64,000 nucleotides of DNA from MWEI01 sp964600235 (GTDB lineage: Bacteria; Desulfobacterota; Desulfomonilia; UBA1062): the NCBI GenBank assembly GCA_964600235.1, contig CAZRIV010000004.1, forward strand, positions 62,001-126,000. The letters run 5' to 3'. The stretch's first letter is position 1, and every line of letters begins with the position of its first letter. The position numbers were made by a program, and so were the translations under genes. This document shows positions 51,609 through 61,209 of this stretch, piece by piece. The notes beneath the pieces are model-generated. The model was not told the origin of the DNA. It made no database searches and was given only the letters and a program-made list of their open reading frames with translations.

Positions 51609-52386
51609 CTTCAAGGAACGGGCTAAAATCCCGTCCAAGAAAAAGACCATCTCCCAGATCAATTCCCTCGTGAGGTTTGCCATATGGATGAGCCTGTGCA
51701 TATCAGGGATACTCATCACCGTGTGTGCCGTTGCCTATATCAGCAACTCCGCCATCTTTCATGTCAAGCGTATCGATATCAAGGGAAATGCTCATATAAA
51801 ATCGGACGAAATTCTTACTTTACTGGACATGGAACAAGGGGATAATATATTGTCCTGGGACATGAACAAGGCGAGACAGAGGCTTCAAAATCACCCGTGG
51901 ATTAAGGAGGTTAGCATTTCGAGAAGCTTCGTGCCTGCATCTGTGGGTGTGACTCTCATCGAGCATAAACCCAAGGCGACCCTCTTCCTGAAGGACGGTC
52001 CGTATCTGATCTCGGAGGAAGGCCTGGCATTCGCGTCAACCACGGACACCTATTACGGCATACTGATAAACGCCCGCGACTATACGCGAGACGATATGCA
52101 GCAGGGTCTGGACCAGGTGCTGAACAATGCCATCGAGGCTTCAGGGCTTGTAAGGGCCAGGGGTTTTCAGGTGAGTGAAATCCTTGTCGAGCCGGGCGGC
52201 CTTGTGGACCTGAAACTGAAGAGAGGGATAACGCTCACCATATTCGGGAAGATGACACCTGTTAAGCTGGATATGGCCACGAAGACTATTGAAAAACTGA
52301 ATCCACCGGAAGGGACTGTAATGGATCTGAGATGTGATGACAAGGTAGTGCTGAGAAACAGGAGCATGCATGGCAGCCAGGGATAG
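51598..52386 (+). CDS. ftsQ: Cell division protein FtsQ
   Basis: The 262-residue protein starts with TTG 51598 behind GGAGGAGGTGAGG. It has a basic cytoplasmic start (about 20 residues), one membrane helix (about 27-48) and a POTRA domain (about 55-125: FHVKRIDIKGNAHIKSDEIL, HPWIKEVSISRSFVPASVGV). A beta domain follows. It scaffolds FtsL and FtsB at the septum. It overlaps ftsA by 17 bases. No ddl gene lies upstream of it, unlike in E. coli. Confidence 0.9.
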   Translation: MVSDFKERAKIPSKKKTISQINSLVRFAIWMSLCISGILITVCAVAYISNSAIFHVKRIDIKGNAHIKSDEILTLLDMEQGDNILSWDMNKARQRLQNHPWIKEVSISRSFVPASVGVTLIEHKPKATLFLKDGPYLISEEGLAFASTTDTYYGILINARDYTRDDMQQGLDQVLNNAIEASGLVRARGFQVSEILVEPGGLVDLKLKRGITLTIFGKMTPVKLDMATKTIEKLNPPEGTVMDLRCDDKVVLRNRSMHGSQG

Positions 52387-53596
52387 AATAATTGTGGGGC
52401 TGGACATCGGGACAACAAAGATATGCTGTCTCATCACCGAGATGAACGAGTCCGGAGAGCTGGAGGTCATCGGGTTCGGACTGTCCGAGTCCAAAGGGCT
52501 CAGGCGGGGTCTTGTGGTGAACATGGAACAGACCGTCGAGGCGATCAGGGGCTGCGTCGAGGATGCCGAACGCATGGCGGGCATCAGGGTCGACGAGGTC
52601 TATACCGGCATAGCGGGAGGCCACATCCAGGGCATAAGCACCAGCGCCGTGATCGCCATTAAAAGCGATGAGATAACCGAGATAGACAGGCGCAGGGTTG
52701 TGGACCAGGCCAAGGACTTTGCCAAACCCGTGGGAGTGGAGATCATCCATGTGCTTCCCCAGGAGTTCACCGTGGATGACATCCCGGGCATCTCGAATCC
52801 GGTGGGCATGGCCGGTTCCCGGCTGGAGGCGCGTGTTCACATAGTCACCGGGTCGGTGGCTGCGGTGAGCAACATCACCAAGTGCGCCCAGAAGGCAGGG
52901 CTCGGGCTGCAAGACATCGTGCTTCAGCAGATCGCGTCCGCCACCTCCATACTCACTCCGGATGAGACCCAGCTGGGGGTTATCCTCATGGATATCGGAG
53001 GAGGCACCACCGACATCGCGGTATTCAATGAAGGCGCCATCCATCACACCTCGGTGCTGGCCCTAGGCGGAGACAACATAACCAACGACATCGCCGTGGG
53101 GTTGAGATCACCCATTGCCGAGGCGGAGCGGCTCAAGATCAAATACGGGCATGCCATAGCGTCCAAGGTGTCCCCGGATGAGCAGATCGAGGTGCCCTCC
53201 ATCGGCGGAGATACGGTGAATATGGTTCCGAGAAGGATTCTTGCGGAGATCATTGAATCCAGGGTGGAAGAACTCTTCAAACTCGCCTATAATGAAATCA
53301 GAAATACCGGGCTGTCCGAATCCATGTCGGCGGGCCTCGTTCTCACCGGCGGGGCAAGCTCCCTGGAAGGGGTCGCCGAGTTGGCCGAGAGCATCATGCA
53401 CATGCCCGTGAGGGTGGGACTTCCCAGGGGGGTGAAGGGCCTCGTTGAGCTCGTGAACAGCCCCGCATACGCAACTGCGGTAGGGCTGTGCGTATATGAG
53501 GCGGCGAAACCCACATACAGCTTCAAACCGAAGGGCACCAATGTCTTCGAGAGGATTCTGGAGAGAATGATCAGTTGGTTCAAGGAAGTATTTTAG
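52370..53596 (+). CDS. ftsA: Cell division protein FtsA
   Basis: The 408-residue actin-like ATPase has IIVGLDIGTTKICCLI, the 1C domain (VDEVYTGIAGGHIQG), VLMDIGGGTTDIAVF-type phosphate loop (ILMDIGGGTTDIAVFN) and LVLTGGASSLEGVAELA. The C-terminus ILERMISWFKEVF is the amphipathic membrane-targeting helix. It anchors FtsZ filaments to the membrane. Confidence 0.96.
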   Translation: MAARDRIIVGLDIGTTKICCLITEMNESGELEVIGFGLSESKGLRRGLVVNMEQTVEAIRGCVEDAERMAGIRVDEVYTGIAGGHIQGISTSAVIAIKSDEITEIDRRRVVDQAKDFAKPVGVEIIHVLPQEFTVDDIPGISNPVGMAGSRLEARVHIVTGSVAAVSNITKCAQKAGLGLQDIVLQQIASATSILTPDETQLGVILMDIGGGTTDIAVFNEGAIHHTSVLALGGDNITNDIAVGLRSPIAEAERLKIKYGHAIASKVSPDEQIEVPSIGGDTVNMVPRRILAEIIESRVEELFKLAYNEIRNTGLSESMSAGLVLTGGASSLEGVAELAESIMHMPVRVGLPRGVKGLVELVNSPAYATAVGLCVYEAAKPTYSFKPKGTNVFERILERMISWFKEVF

Positions 53597-53612
53597 ATGC
53601 AAGGGGGTGCTT

Positions 53613-54794
53613 ATGTTTGAATTGGAGAAGATGGAGAGCGTGGGGGCACAAATCAAGGTTATCGGTGTCGGCGGTTGCGGATGCAATGCGGTGAACAATA
53701 TGATCAACGCCAAGCTCAAGGGTGTTGAATTCCTTTCATGCAACACCGATATCCAGACCCTGAAATCCTCCTTGTCCTCGAACCGTGTACAGATAGGAAC
53801 GAAACTGACCAGGGGACTGGGCGCCGGAGGAAATCCGGATACCGGAAGAAGCGCGGCCCTGGAAAGCGAGAAGGAACTGAGATCGGCCTTTGAAGACGCC
53901 GATATGGTGTTCATCACCGCCGGAATGGGAGGCGGTACGGGAACAGGGGCCTCTCCGGTGGTGGCACAGATCGCCAAGGACATGGGCATCCTCACTGTGG
54001 CGGTGGTCACCAAGCCTTTCCCCTTCGAGGGAAAACGCAAGATGATCCAGGCCGAGGCCGGCGAAAAGGAGCTGACGGACAATGTAGACGCGCTCATCAT
54101 AATACCCAACAACCGGCTGCTGAGCATGGCGGGCAAGAACGTGCCCCTGCTCGACGCCTTCAAGATGGCCGACGACATCCTCATCAACGCGGTCAAGGGC
54201 ATTTCCGACCTCATCAACAATACGGGGCTGGTCAACGTCGACTTCAACGACGTGCGGGCGGTCATGGTCGAAAAGGGCAAGGCGCTTATGGGCATCGGCT
54301 ACGGCTCGGGAGAGAACCGGGCCGCCGTGGCCGCCCAGGCCGCCATCTCATCCCCGCTGCTCGAGGATATGGATATCCACGGGGCCAAGGGTCTGCTCAT
54401 CAATATCACGAGCTCGCCTTCCATCACCATGAACGAGATCCACGAGGCCTCCTCTCTGATCCAGTCCGCGGCACATGAAGATGCAAACATCATCTGGGGC
54501 GTGGTGATCGATGAAAACATGACCGAGGAGATCGCCATAACCGTGGTTGCTACAGGCTTTGCCAACAAGCCCATCGTACTGTCCTCGGGTGTCGACAAGG
54601 GCAGGGTTTCCCAGCAGCGGGATCCTCACAACGCATCGGTCATAGACTATAACAAGCCGGCCTTCATGAGGAGGAAAGAGCTCAAGGAGGAAAAGGACAA
54701 AGAGGTGATCAAACTCGGCATGGTGGTGGATGAGAGCGTGCTTGACCAGGATCTGTACAACGTACCGACTTTCCTGCGCAAAAAGGCCGATTAA
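53613..54794 (+). CDS. ftsZ: Cell division GTPase FtsZ
   Basis: The 393-residue tubulin homologue has GVGGCGCNAVNNMI, the GTP signature ITAGMGGGTGTGASP, FNDVRAVMVEKGKALMGIG and the T7 loop. The C-terminal peptide NVPTFLRKKAD binds FtsA and other partners. I chose ATG 53613, with AAGGGGG at 53601-53607, over a GTG two codons earlier that lies within that site. It polymerises into the division ring. Confidence 0.97.
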   Translation: MFELEKMESVGAQIKVIGVGGCGCNAVNNMINAKLKGVEFLSCNTDIQTLKSSLSSNRVQIGTKLTRGLGAGGNPDTGRSAALESEKELRSAFEDADMVFITAGMGGGTGTGASPVVAQIAKDMGILTVAVVTKPFPFEGKRKMIQAEAGEKELTDNVDALIIIPNNRLLSMAGKNVPLLDAFKMADDILINAVKGISDLINNTGLVNVDFNDVRAVMVEKGKALMGIGYGSGENRAAVAAQAAISSPLLEDMDIHGAKGLLINITSSPSITMNEIHEASSLIQSAAHEDANIIWGVVIDENMTEEIAITVVATGFANKPIVLSSGVDKGRVSQQRDPHNASVIDYNKPAFMRRKELKEEKDKEVIKLGMVVDESVLDQDLYNVPTFLRKKAD

Positions 54795-54802
54795 GGAGAC
54801 AC

Positions 54803-55921
54803 ATGCGGCCCACCCGGGTTGAGATAGACCTGAGCTCCATCAGGCATAACATCGAGCTCATCAAGGCACGCACCAAAGGCCGCATCATGATGGCCATCAA
54901 GGCCGATGCCTACGGGCACGGGGCCACGACTGTCGGCCAGTATGTCCAGGAGAAGAACCTGGTGGACATGCTGGGTGTAAGCTGTATCGAGGAGGGTGTC
55001 CAGCTCAGGAATGCAGGTGTTGTGCTTCCTATACTGGATTTCGGTCTGATCACGACCTCCCTGGAAGACGTCGAAGCGGTATTTTCACAGAACCTCATGC
55101 CCACGATCGTGGACATGTCCCAGGTTGATGCCCTCGTCCAGGGGGCCCGCAGATGGAACCGGTCCCTTGCCGTACACATCAAGACCGACACGGGCATGGG
55201 AAGGCTCGGGTTGACCCCGGAAAAGACCCTCGGTGTCATTGAGCAGCTTGCTGCCCTGCGGGAGATAACCATAGCGGGCCTCTACACACACTTCCCGTTA
55301 TCAGACGTACCCGGAAGCGAGTTCACCGAATCACAGATCAGGCAGTTCATCGAACTCTCCAACAGACTTGCATCCATGAATATCGACGTGGGTCTGCGTC
55401 ACTGCGCAAACTCGGGCGCCATAATCAATCACAGGGCGTCCTTCATGGACATGGTGAGACCGGGCATCCTGTGCTACGGACTCTATCCCGGCAGTGACAT
55501 GCCAAGAGAACTCGATTTGAGGCCGGCAATGACCCTGAAGACGGGAATCATGTTCATCAAGCGGGTCAAGAAGGGCACCGGTCTCTCCTACGGCCTTACC
55601 TACAGACCCGAGCGCGACACGAACATCGCCACGATCCCCATCGGCTATGCAGACGGCTACCCAAGGGCCCTGTCCAACACCGCCAAGGTCCTCATCGCGG
55701 GCAAGCAGTACCCTGTTGCGGGGCGGATATGCATGGACCAGACCCTTGTAGACCTGGGCGATGACAGCTTCCCTGTCGGCCAGGAGGTCATCATGTTCGG
55801 GCCGGACACCATTACGGCATCCACGGTGGCGTCGTGGTGCTCGACCATCCCCTATGAAGTGACCTGCGACATGAGCAGGCGGGTTCCGAGGATGTACTCC
55901 AACACCCAGGATGCTGCGTAG
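54803..55921 (+). CDS. alr: Alanine racemase
   Basis: The 372-residue PLP enzyme makes D-alanine for the peptidoglycan stem peptide. PLP-binding Lys33 lies in MAIKADAYGHG. Other motifs are IKTDTGMGRLGL, RHCANSGAIIN, MVRPGILCYGLYPG, the catalytic tyrosine region PIGYADGYPRAL and GRICMDQTLVDLG. It starts eight bases after the ftsZ stop with AAGGAGA in between, so it is part of the dcw operon. alr is rarely in this position; ddl is absent here. Confidence 0.95.
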   Translation: MRPTRVEIDLSSIRHNIELIKARTKGRIMMAIKADAYGHGATTVGQYVQEKNLVDMLGVSCIEEGVQLRNAGVVLPILDFGLITTSLEDVEAVFSQNLMPTIVDMSQVDALVQGARRWNRSLAVHIKTDTGMGRLGLTPEKTLGVIEQLAALREITIAGLYTHFPLSDVPGSEFTESQIRQFIELSNRLASMNIDVGLRHCANSGAIINHRASFMDMVRPGILCYGLYPGSDMPRELDLRPAMTLKTGIMFIKRVKKGTGLSYGLTYRPERDTNIATIPIGYADGYPRALSNTAKVLIAGKQYPVAGRICMDQTLVDLGDDSFPVGQEVIMFGPDTITASTVASWCSTIPYEVTCDMSRRVPRMYSNTQDAA

Positions 55922-55998
55922 AAAGTCTTGATACTCCAGTGATATGACACACCGGTAAAACCTTTTTCACATAGTTTGGAATCATAAAAAAAATTCAG

Positions 55999-56069
55999 CC
56001 CGAACAAATGATGTTTCTGCCGGGGACAAGCATTCTGCTTGTCCCCGGCAGAAACATCATTTGTTCGGG
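55999..56069. repeat. Perfect 34-bp inverted repeat between alr and the PKD-repeat gene
   Basis: Positions 55999-56032 and 56036-56069 are exact reverse complements with TTC between them. The hairpin lies between two convergent genes. A run of nine A at 55985-55993 becomes a T-run five bases past the stem for minus-strand transcripts, and CTTTTC follows for + transcripts, so it could terminate both ways. The stem is much longer than usual terminators. Confidence 0.9.
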
Positions 56070-56166
56070 TCAGTCTTTTCTCGCTCTTAATGATGCGTGG
56101 ATCTCACATAAAAATGGGGATGGGCATGCGCCCATCCCCAACCATGTGGGGTTAGCCACAGGCATC

Positions 56167-59100
56167 CTATCTTTTCGTGAATGTGCCGGTCTCGCTCTTT
56201 ACCACCTGGCCGCTCAGAGTCGTACCCTGCACAAACCAGGTTACGGTGGTCCCGGACGGGATGAACCACTTCCACACCACCGAGTGCAGCGTGGTGGAGG
56301 TGCCGGAGCCCGAATAGACCTTGGTGAGTCTCTTGCTGCCGTTTATGGAGATGTAGGCCGCGTAGCTCTTGAATCCACTGCCTGACCAGCTGAGTGTGGG
56401 GCTCGCGCTTAATGACACGCCGTTGGCCGGGGACAGGAGCGTGATCTCGGTGGTCGAGGACTGAACAGTAACGGTTACGGTTGAGGGACTGCTGGTATCT
56501 GTGCCGTCATAGACCCTCAGTTCGAACACATACACCCCTGCCTGGCTGGCCGTGAAGGACGGCCTTGCCGTGTTCGAGTTGCTGAGCGATACCTGGGTGC
56601 CGCTTGTCTGGGACCAGATATAGGACACCTCTGTTCCGTCTGGGTCATTACTGGCGCTGCCGTCCAGGGTAACCGTCTGGTCGAGGACGGCCACGATGTT
56701 GCTCCCCGCATTGGCAATCGGCACCTGGTTTGCATTGTCCACGGTCACGACGACATTGTCTGTCGATGTTGCCTGTCCGTCAGACACGCTCACCTTGAAC
56801 TCAAACACACCGGAAGTGGTGGGCGTGAAGAAGGCCTGCATGGTATTATTGTTGTGAATCACCGCTGCGGCGCCGGAAACCTGGGTCCAGGCAAAGCTTA
56901 AGCCGTCATTGTCAGGATCGTAAGAGCCGGAGGCATTCAGGACCACATCGTCACCCACGTAGGCATGCATGTCCGTTCCTGCATTGGCAACAGGCGAGGT
57001 ATTCTGGGCGACAATCGTTATGGTTACTGTGCTGGCGGTCGAGCTGACCTTGCCGTCGTTCACCGTGAGGCTGAACACATAGGCCCCGACCGTATTAGCT
57101 ACAAAGCTCGGCTGGGCCGTGCTTGCGCCGACCAGCGTTACCGCCGGGCCTGATGTCTTGGTCCAGGAGTAGGTCAGCGGGTCATTGTCGGGATCGGAGG
57201 ATGCCGTTCCATTCAGGGTCACCGTGCTGCCCAGCGTCAGTTCCTGATTATCCCCGGCATCCGCGGTGGGTGCATGGTTGACGGCGTTGACCGTGACAGT
57301 TACCTGGGATGCGGTACTGGTATTGACGCCATCGGAGCACCGCACGGAGAAGATGTACTGCCCGGCATTTGTCGGGGTAAAGGTGATGTCCTGCTGAGCA
57401 AGGCTCGGCAGTGTGACGCTCGGACCGGATACCTTTGTCCACTGGTAGCTCAGGGTGTCCTCGTTCGGGTCCGCACCGGTTGCATGGAGCGTGATCTGGG
57501 TGCCGGCATCGATGGTCCTGTTGCTGCCTGCACTCACACTCGGGGCGATATTCTGGATCGTCACGTTCACCGTGGCTGAGGCGGTCGAAGTACCGTTCGA
57601 ACAGGTCAGTCTGAACTGGTATGCACCCGCCTTGATGCCCATGAAGCTGGCCGTGCTGGCGGTCGGCGTCTCGATGATGACCGAAGTACCGCTCACCTGG
57701 GTCCAGCTGTAGGAAAGTGTCAGACCGGCAGGGTCATAAGAGGCAGACCCGTCGAGGATGACCCTCTGGGGCGCCACATTCTGGGAAGATCCGGCATTGG
57801 CAACCGGTGTGGAATCCACATATTGAATAGTGTCGGTGGCAGGAGATGCCATCCAGTTCCCTGAATTGTCCTTGAAAAGGACATAGACCGTCTTGGTGCC
57901 GTAACCGCTGGTAAGGTTCCAGGAATAGCTTGTCGTGTAGGAGACTTCGCTGGAGTAGGTCGATCCGTCGTTGCTGAACTTCATGCCGGTTACCGTACCT
58001 GCTGCGTCACTGGCGCTTAAGGTCAGGGTTACGGTATTGGATGAAGTGGTTGAATTGCCTGAATTGATGACGACACTCCCGGTGGGCGCTGCATTGTCGA
58101 CCACCTGGATCGTGTCGGTGACCGGGGTTGTCATCCAGTTACCGGAATTATCCTTAAAGAGGACATAGACCGTCTTGGTGCCGAGACCGCTGGTAAGGTT
58201 CCAGGAATAGCTGGTTGCGTAGGCCACTTCGCTGGAATACGTCGACCCGTTGTTGCTGAACTTCATGCCTGTTACGCTCCCCGCCGCATCGCTGGCGCTC
58301 AGGGTAAGTGTCACGGTGGAAGATGTCGTGCTCGCCGCACCGGAGTTGATGGTTACACTCCCGGTGGGTGCGGCATTGTCGACCACCTGGATCGTGTCGG
58401 TAACCGGGGTTGTCATCCAGTTACCGGAATTATCCTTAAAGAGGACATAAACCGTCTTGGTGCCGAGACCGCTGGTAAGGTTCCAGGAATAGCTGGTTGC
58501 GTAGGCCACTTCGCTGGAATACGTCGACCCGTTGTTGCTGAACTTCATGCCTGTTACGCTCCCCGCCGCATCGCTGGCGCTCAGGGTAAGTGTCACGGTG
58601 GAAGATGTCGTGCTCGCCGCACCGGAGTTGATGGTTACGCTGCCTGTGGGCGGAGTTGTGTCCGGAAGGGAAGCCAGTTCGATAGTGTCGGTAACAGGGG
58701 TTGTCATCCAATTGCCCGAGGCATCCTTGAATAATACATAAACCGTCTTGGTGCCATAACCGCTGGTCAGTGTCCAGGAGTAGCTCGATGCGTAAAGGAC
58801 CTCACTTGAATAAGTCGTCCCGTCGTTGCTGAACTTCATGCCTGTAACCGAGCCCCCCGCATCGCTCGCGCTCAAGGCAAGGGTGACTGCGGTAGTGGTG
58901 GTGGATGCCGCACCGGAGTTGATGTTCACGCTGCCGGTGGGAGGGGTGGTGTCTGCGGCAGGGACTGATATGGTGTGCTCGGTGGATTTTACCGACTCGT
59001 TGTTTGAGGAGTCGTACGCCGAGACCGCAATATAATAAGTCGTACCCGAGGCTGCATTCGAGATGTCATAACTCGGACTTGTACTGGCCGAAACGGATGC

Positions 59101-59271
59101 CGGGCTGCCGTAGGTCCCGGAAGCCGTCCCGTAATATACCTTATAACCGGCAAGGTCCGGATCCGTTGTATTTGCATTCCAGATCACGCGTAATGTGGCG
59201 GCAACAACCGGGTCTGCTGCAAATATTACCATTGCAACGACCAGGAATAGGATGCTTCGACTATGTCTCAT
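56167..59271 (-). CDS. Large secreted Ig-like/PKD repeat protein
   Basis: The 1034-residue protein has a Sec signal peptide (residues 1-25, ending PVVAA). A fibronectin type III domain follows (about 26-105: NANTTDPDLAGYKVYYG). Then come four Ig-like repeats of 94-97 residues (about 110-490, each with SGMKFSN-like TGMKFSN and KTVYVLFKD). Five PKD/REJ-type domains (about 490-930: VANAGSSQNV, DGSASYDP, SYSWTQVSG) and a C-terminal 95-residue beta domain (SPANGVSLSASPTLSWSG) complete it. Such proteins act at the cell surface as adhesins or as binding parts of secreted enzymes. No catalytic domain, membrane anchor or sorting signal is seen. Confidence 0.8.
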   Translation of the reverse strand: MRHSRSILFLVVAMVIFAADPVVAATLRVIWNANTTDPDLAGYKVYYGTASGTYGSPASVSASTSPSYDISNAASGTTYYIAVSAYDSSNNESVKSTEHTISVPAADTTPPTGSVNINSGAASTTTTAVTLALSASDAGGSVTGMKFSNDGTTYSSEVLYASSYSWTLTSGYGTKTVYVLFKDASGNWMTTPVTDTIELASLPDTTPPTGSVTINSGAASTTSSTVTLTLSASDAAGSVTGMKFSNNGSTYSSEVAYATSYSWNLTSGLGTKTVYVLFKDNSGNWMTTPVTDTIQVVDNAAPTGSVTINSGAASTTSSTVTLTLSASDAAGSVTGMKFSNNGSTYSSEVAYATSYSWNLTSGLGTKTVYVLFKDNSGNWMTTPVTDTIQVVDNAAPTGSVVINSGNSTTSSNTVTLTLSASDAAGTVTGMKFSNDGSTYSSEVSYTTSYSWNLTSGYGTKTVYVLFKDNSGNWMASPATDTIQYVDSTPVANAGSSQNVAPQRVILDGSASYDPAGLTLSYSWTQVSGTSVIIETPTASTASFMGIKAGAYQFRLTCSNGTSTASATVNVTIQNIAPSVSAGSNRTIDAGTQITLHATGADPNEDTLSYQWTKVSGPSVTLPSLAQQDITFTPTNAGQYIFSVRCSDGVNTSTASQVTVTVNAVNHAPTADAGDNQELTLGSTVTLNGTASSDPDNDPLTYSWTKTSGPAVTLVGASTAQPSFVANTVGAYVFSLTVNDGKVSSTASTVTITIVAQNTSPVANAGTDMHAYVGDDVVLNASGSYDPDNDGLSFAWTQVSGAAAVIHNNNTMQAFFTPTTSGVFEFKVSVSDGQATSTDNVVVTVDNANQVPIANAGSNIVAVLDQTVTLDGSASNDPDGTEVSYIWSQTSGTQVSLSNSNTARPSFTASQAGVYVFELRVYDGTDTSSPSTVTVTVQSSTTEITLLSPANGVSLSASPTLSWSGSGFKSYAAYISINGSKRLTKVYSGSGTSTTLHSVVWKWFIPSGTTVTWFVQGTTLSGQVVKSETGTFTKR
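58080..58638 (-). repeat. Near-identical 282-bp tandem repeats within the PKD-repeat gene
   Basis: Two adjacent copies of a 282-bp unit (94 codons) differ by only about four bases over about 275, by eye. The flanking copies (57800-58080 and 58640-58930) are more diverged. This points to recent duplication or gene conversion and predicts copy-number variation. Confidence 0.85.
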
Positions 59272-60013
59272 GGGGCTACCTCCAATAGTTCCATTGCTTG
59301 GACTAGAGAAGGCAAGATGCAGACCAAACCATATTATACTTTTTTATCAATTGGTTGTATTGATAACAGCCAGTTCGGTCCTTACATAATCGTACAAAGA
59401 AATACTCTTTTGTAACAAGATCCACGGAAACCACCGGGTCGCTGCAATGGTTACCACCACTATTGTAATCCTATGCATGCAAGGGAGAAACCTGAGCTGT
59501 TCCTGAACTAAATCAGAATAGTAGAGACAGGTTTCTTGTGCACCGGACGTGATCATGATGACCTGACACTCATCTCGTCTTTGCAGCTAAACAACACTCC
59601 CCCGGAAGGGAGATTACAATCATGGCATGTACCGTGACAGAGTCGATAAAATGCGGCCGGCAGTTTTTCCGGCAAAAAGCATGCATCCTAAAGAAACCCG
59701 CGGGTCGAGAACCGCTTAAACACGGCCCGATCGCAACATGAACCCAGGCCGATTGATTGCAATGACGACCTTTAGGCATGGTCATCCTCTATATCCATAT
59801 AATCGGGCTTGCTTTATGTTATCCCGGCATTAGTTTGATACTTATTATATTGATTCAGATGTCCTTGGGGCTGGTTATATGAGTGCTTGGCTCTTTATCC
59901 TTATCTTTTTTGTTCTTCATTGCCGTCGGAGATGTCTCTTAAGGGAACCGACATGTTCAGGACCGGGGCCGTGGGTGTGCGTAAAGACCATCAAACAAAT
60001 TGTGAGGGAGCCG
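59272..60013. other. 742-base intergenic region, no convincing gene
   Basis: This region separates the divergent PKD-repeat gene and the first binding-protein gene. Short open frames on the minus strand (59347-59556, 59570-59785) have no ribosome binding site and low-complexity composition. The AT-rich part 59800-59880 is the likely promoter zone for the binding-protein operon, but no clear -35/-10 pair was found. In-frame codons from 59879 to 60013 start with a hydrophobic run and could be a spurious extension of the next gene. Confidence 0.5.
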
Positions 60014-61147
60014 ATGTTGAAACCCCGCACTGCTGTCTTCATACTGTTCCTGGCCGTTTTGGTGAATTCAGCTCAGGCCTTCGGATCTGAACCGGTCAGG
60101 GTCGCCGCCGTCTTTGCCAAAACAGGAGCGGCGGTAGCGGTTCCCGGTGTTCGCCCGGAGTTTTCCGCCGTACAGCTTTCCGTCAAAGATCTCAACTCCA
60201 AGGGCGGCCTGCTCGGTCACCCTGTTGAATTGCTCGAATTCGATAACCGGAGTTCAGCCCTTGGATCGAAACAGGCGGCTGAGGAAGCAGTCAAGGCAAG
60301 GGTAATTGCCGTCATAGGTGCCACGCGGAGCTCCCATTCCATGGGCATGGCCCCGGTGCTCCAGAAAGCTGGGATCACCATGATCTCCCCCATCTCCACT
60401 AATCCCCAGGTCACACTCGTGGGAGACTGCATCTTCAGGGTATGCTTCATCGATGATTTCCAGGGTGCTGTCATGGCCGCTTTTGCCATTAAGGTTCTCA
60501 ACGCGAAAAAGGCGGTTGTCCTTACTAACACAGGAGAACTATTCAGCATCAGCCTTTCAAAGCTCTTCATGGAAAGGTTCATGAATCTCGGGGGACAGGT
60601 CCTCTGGGAGGGAGACTATCTCGGCAGTGCCACGAATTTCGAAGAGCACCTCAAAAAAGTGCACGATTTAAATCCTGATGTCTGCTTCGTGCCCGGGTAT
60701 GACACCGACACTGGGTTTATTATCAAACAGGCACGGGAGATGGGCATTAGGGCAGTCTTTCTCAGCGGGGACGGAGTATCTGACAATATTTTCAGATATT
60801 CAGAAGGCTTTGCCGAAGGGACATACTATTGCAGCCATTGGCACCCGGAAAGTGCTGACAAAAGAAGCAGGCAGTTCGTTCACGCATATGAGAAGGAATA
60901 TGGGAAATTGCTTGAGGCAGCACCTGCCCTTTCATATGATGCTGTCATACTCCTGGCCGATGCGGTGAAGCGCGCGAAGTCTCTCGATCCGGCAAAAATC
61001 CGCAACGCACTGGCCGCCACCAGGGGATTCAAGGGAGTCACCGGCGAGATCACCTTTGACAAGAACCGCAATCCCATAAGCAAGTCCGCTGTCATCCTCA
61101 AATTCGAGAAGGGCAAGTCGGTATATGTGAAGACCATCAGGCCATAA
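60014..61147 (+). CDS. Type I periplasmic binding protein (branched-chain amino acid-type), copy 1
   Basis: The 377-residue protein starts at ATG 60014 behind GAGGGAG and has a Sec signal peptide (to about residue 22, NSAQA). The mature part has the two-lobed Peripla_BP_6 pattern: VRVAAVFAKTGAAVAVPG, LNSKGGLLGHPVELLEFDN, VIGATRSSHSMGMAPVLQKAG, IFRVCFIDDFQGAVMAAFA, DVCFVPGYDTDTGFIIKQA and FKGVTGEITFDKNRNP. It should bind a small ligand such as an amino acid, amide or related compound. No permease or ATPase genes lie nearby. A paralogue and a sensor kinase follow. Confidence 0.85.
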   Translation: MLKPRTAVFILFLAVLVNSAQAFGSEPVRVAAVFAKTGAAVAVPGVRPEFSAVQLSVKDLNSKGGLLGHPVELLEFDNRSSALGSKQAAEEAVKARVIAVIGATRSSHSMGMAPVLQKAGITMISPISTNPQVTLVGDCIFRVCFIDDFQGAVMAAFAIKVLNAKKAVVLTNTGELFSISLSKLFMERFMNLGGQVLWEGDYLGSATNFEEHLKKVHDLNPDVCFVPGYDTDTGFIIKQAREMGIRAVFLSGDGVSDNIFRYSEGFAEGTYYCSHWHPESADKRSRQFVHAYEKEYGKLLEAAPALSYDAVILLADAVKRAKSLDPAKIRNALAATRGFKGVTGEITFDKNRNPISKSAVILKFEKGKSVYVKTIRP

Positions 61148-61209
61148 CTGCACCATGGCGTTAAATGGGAATATGTTTTATTATGTATCCTGGGAGGCCA
61201 GAGAATAAT

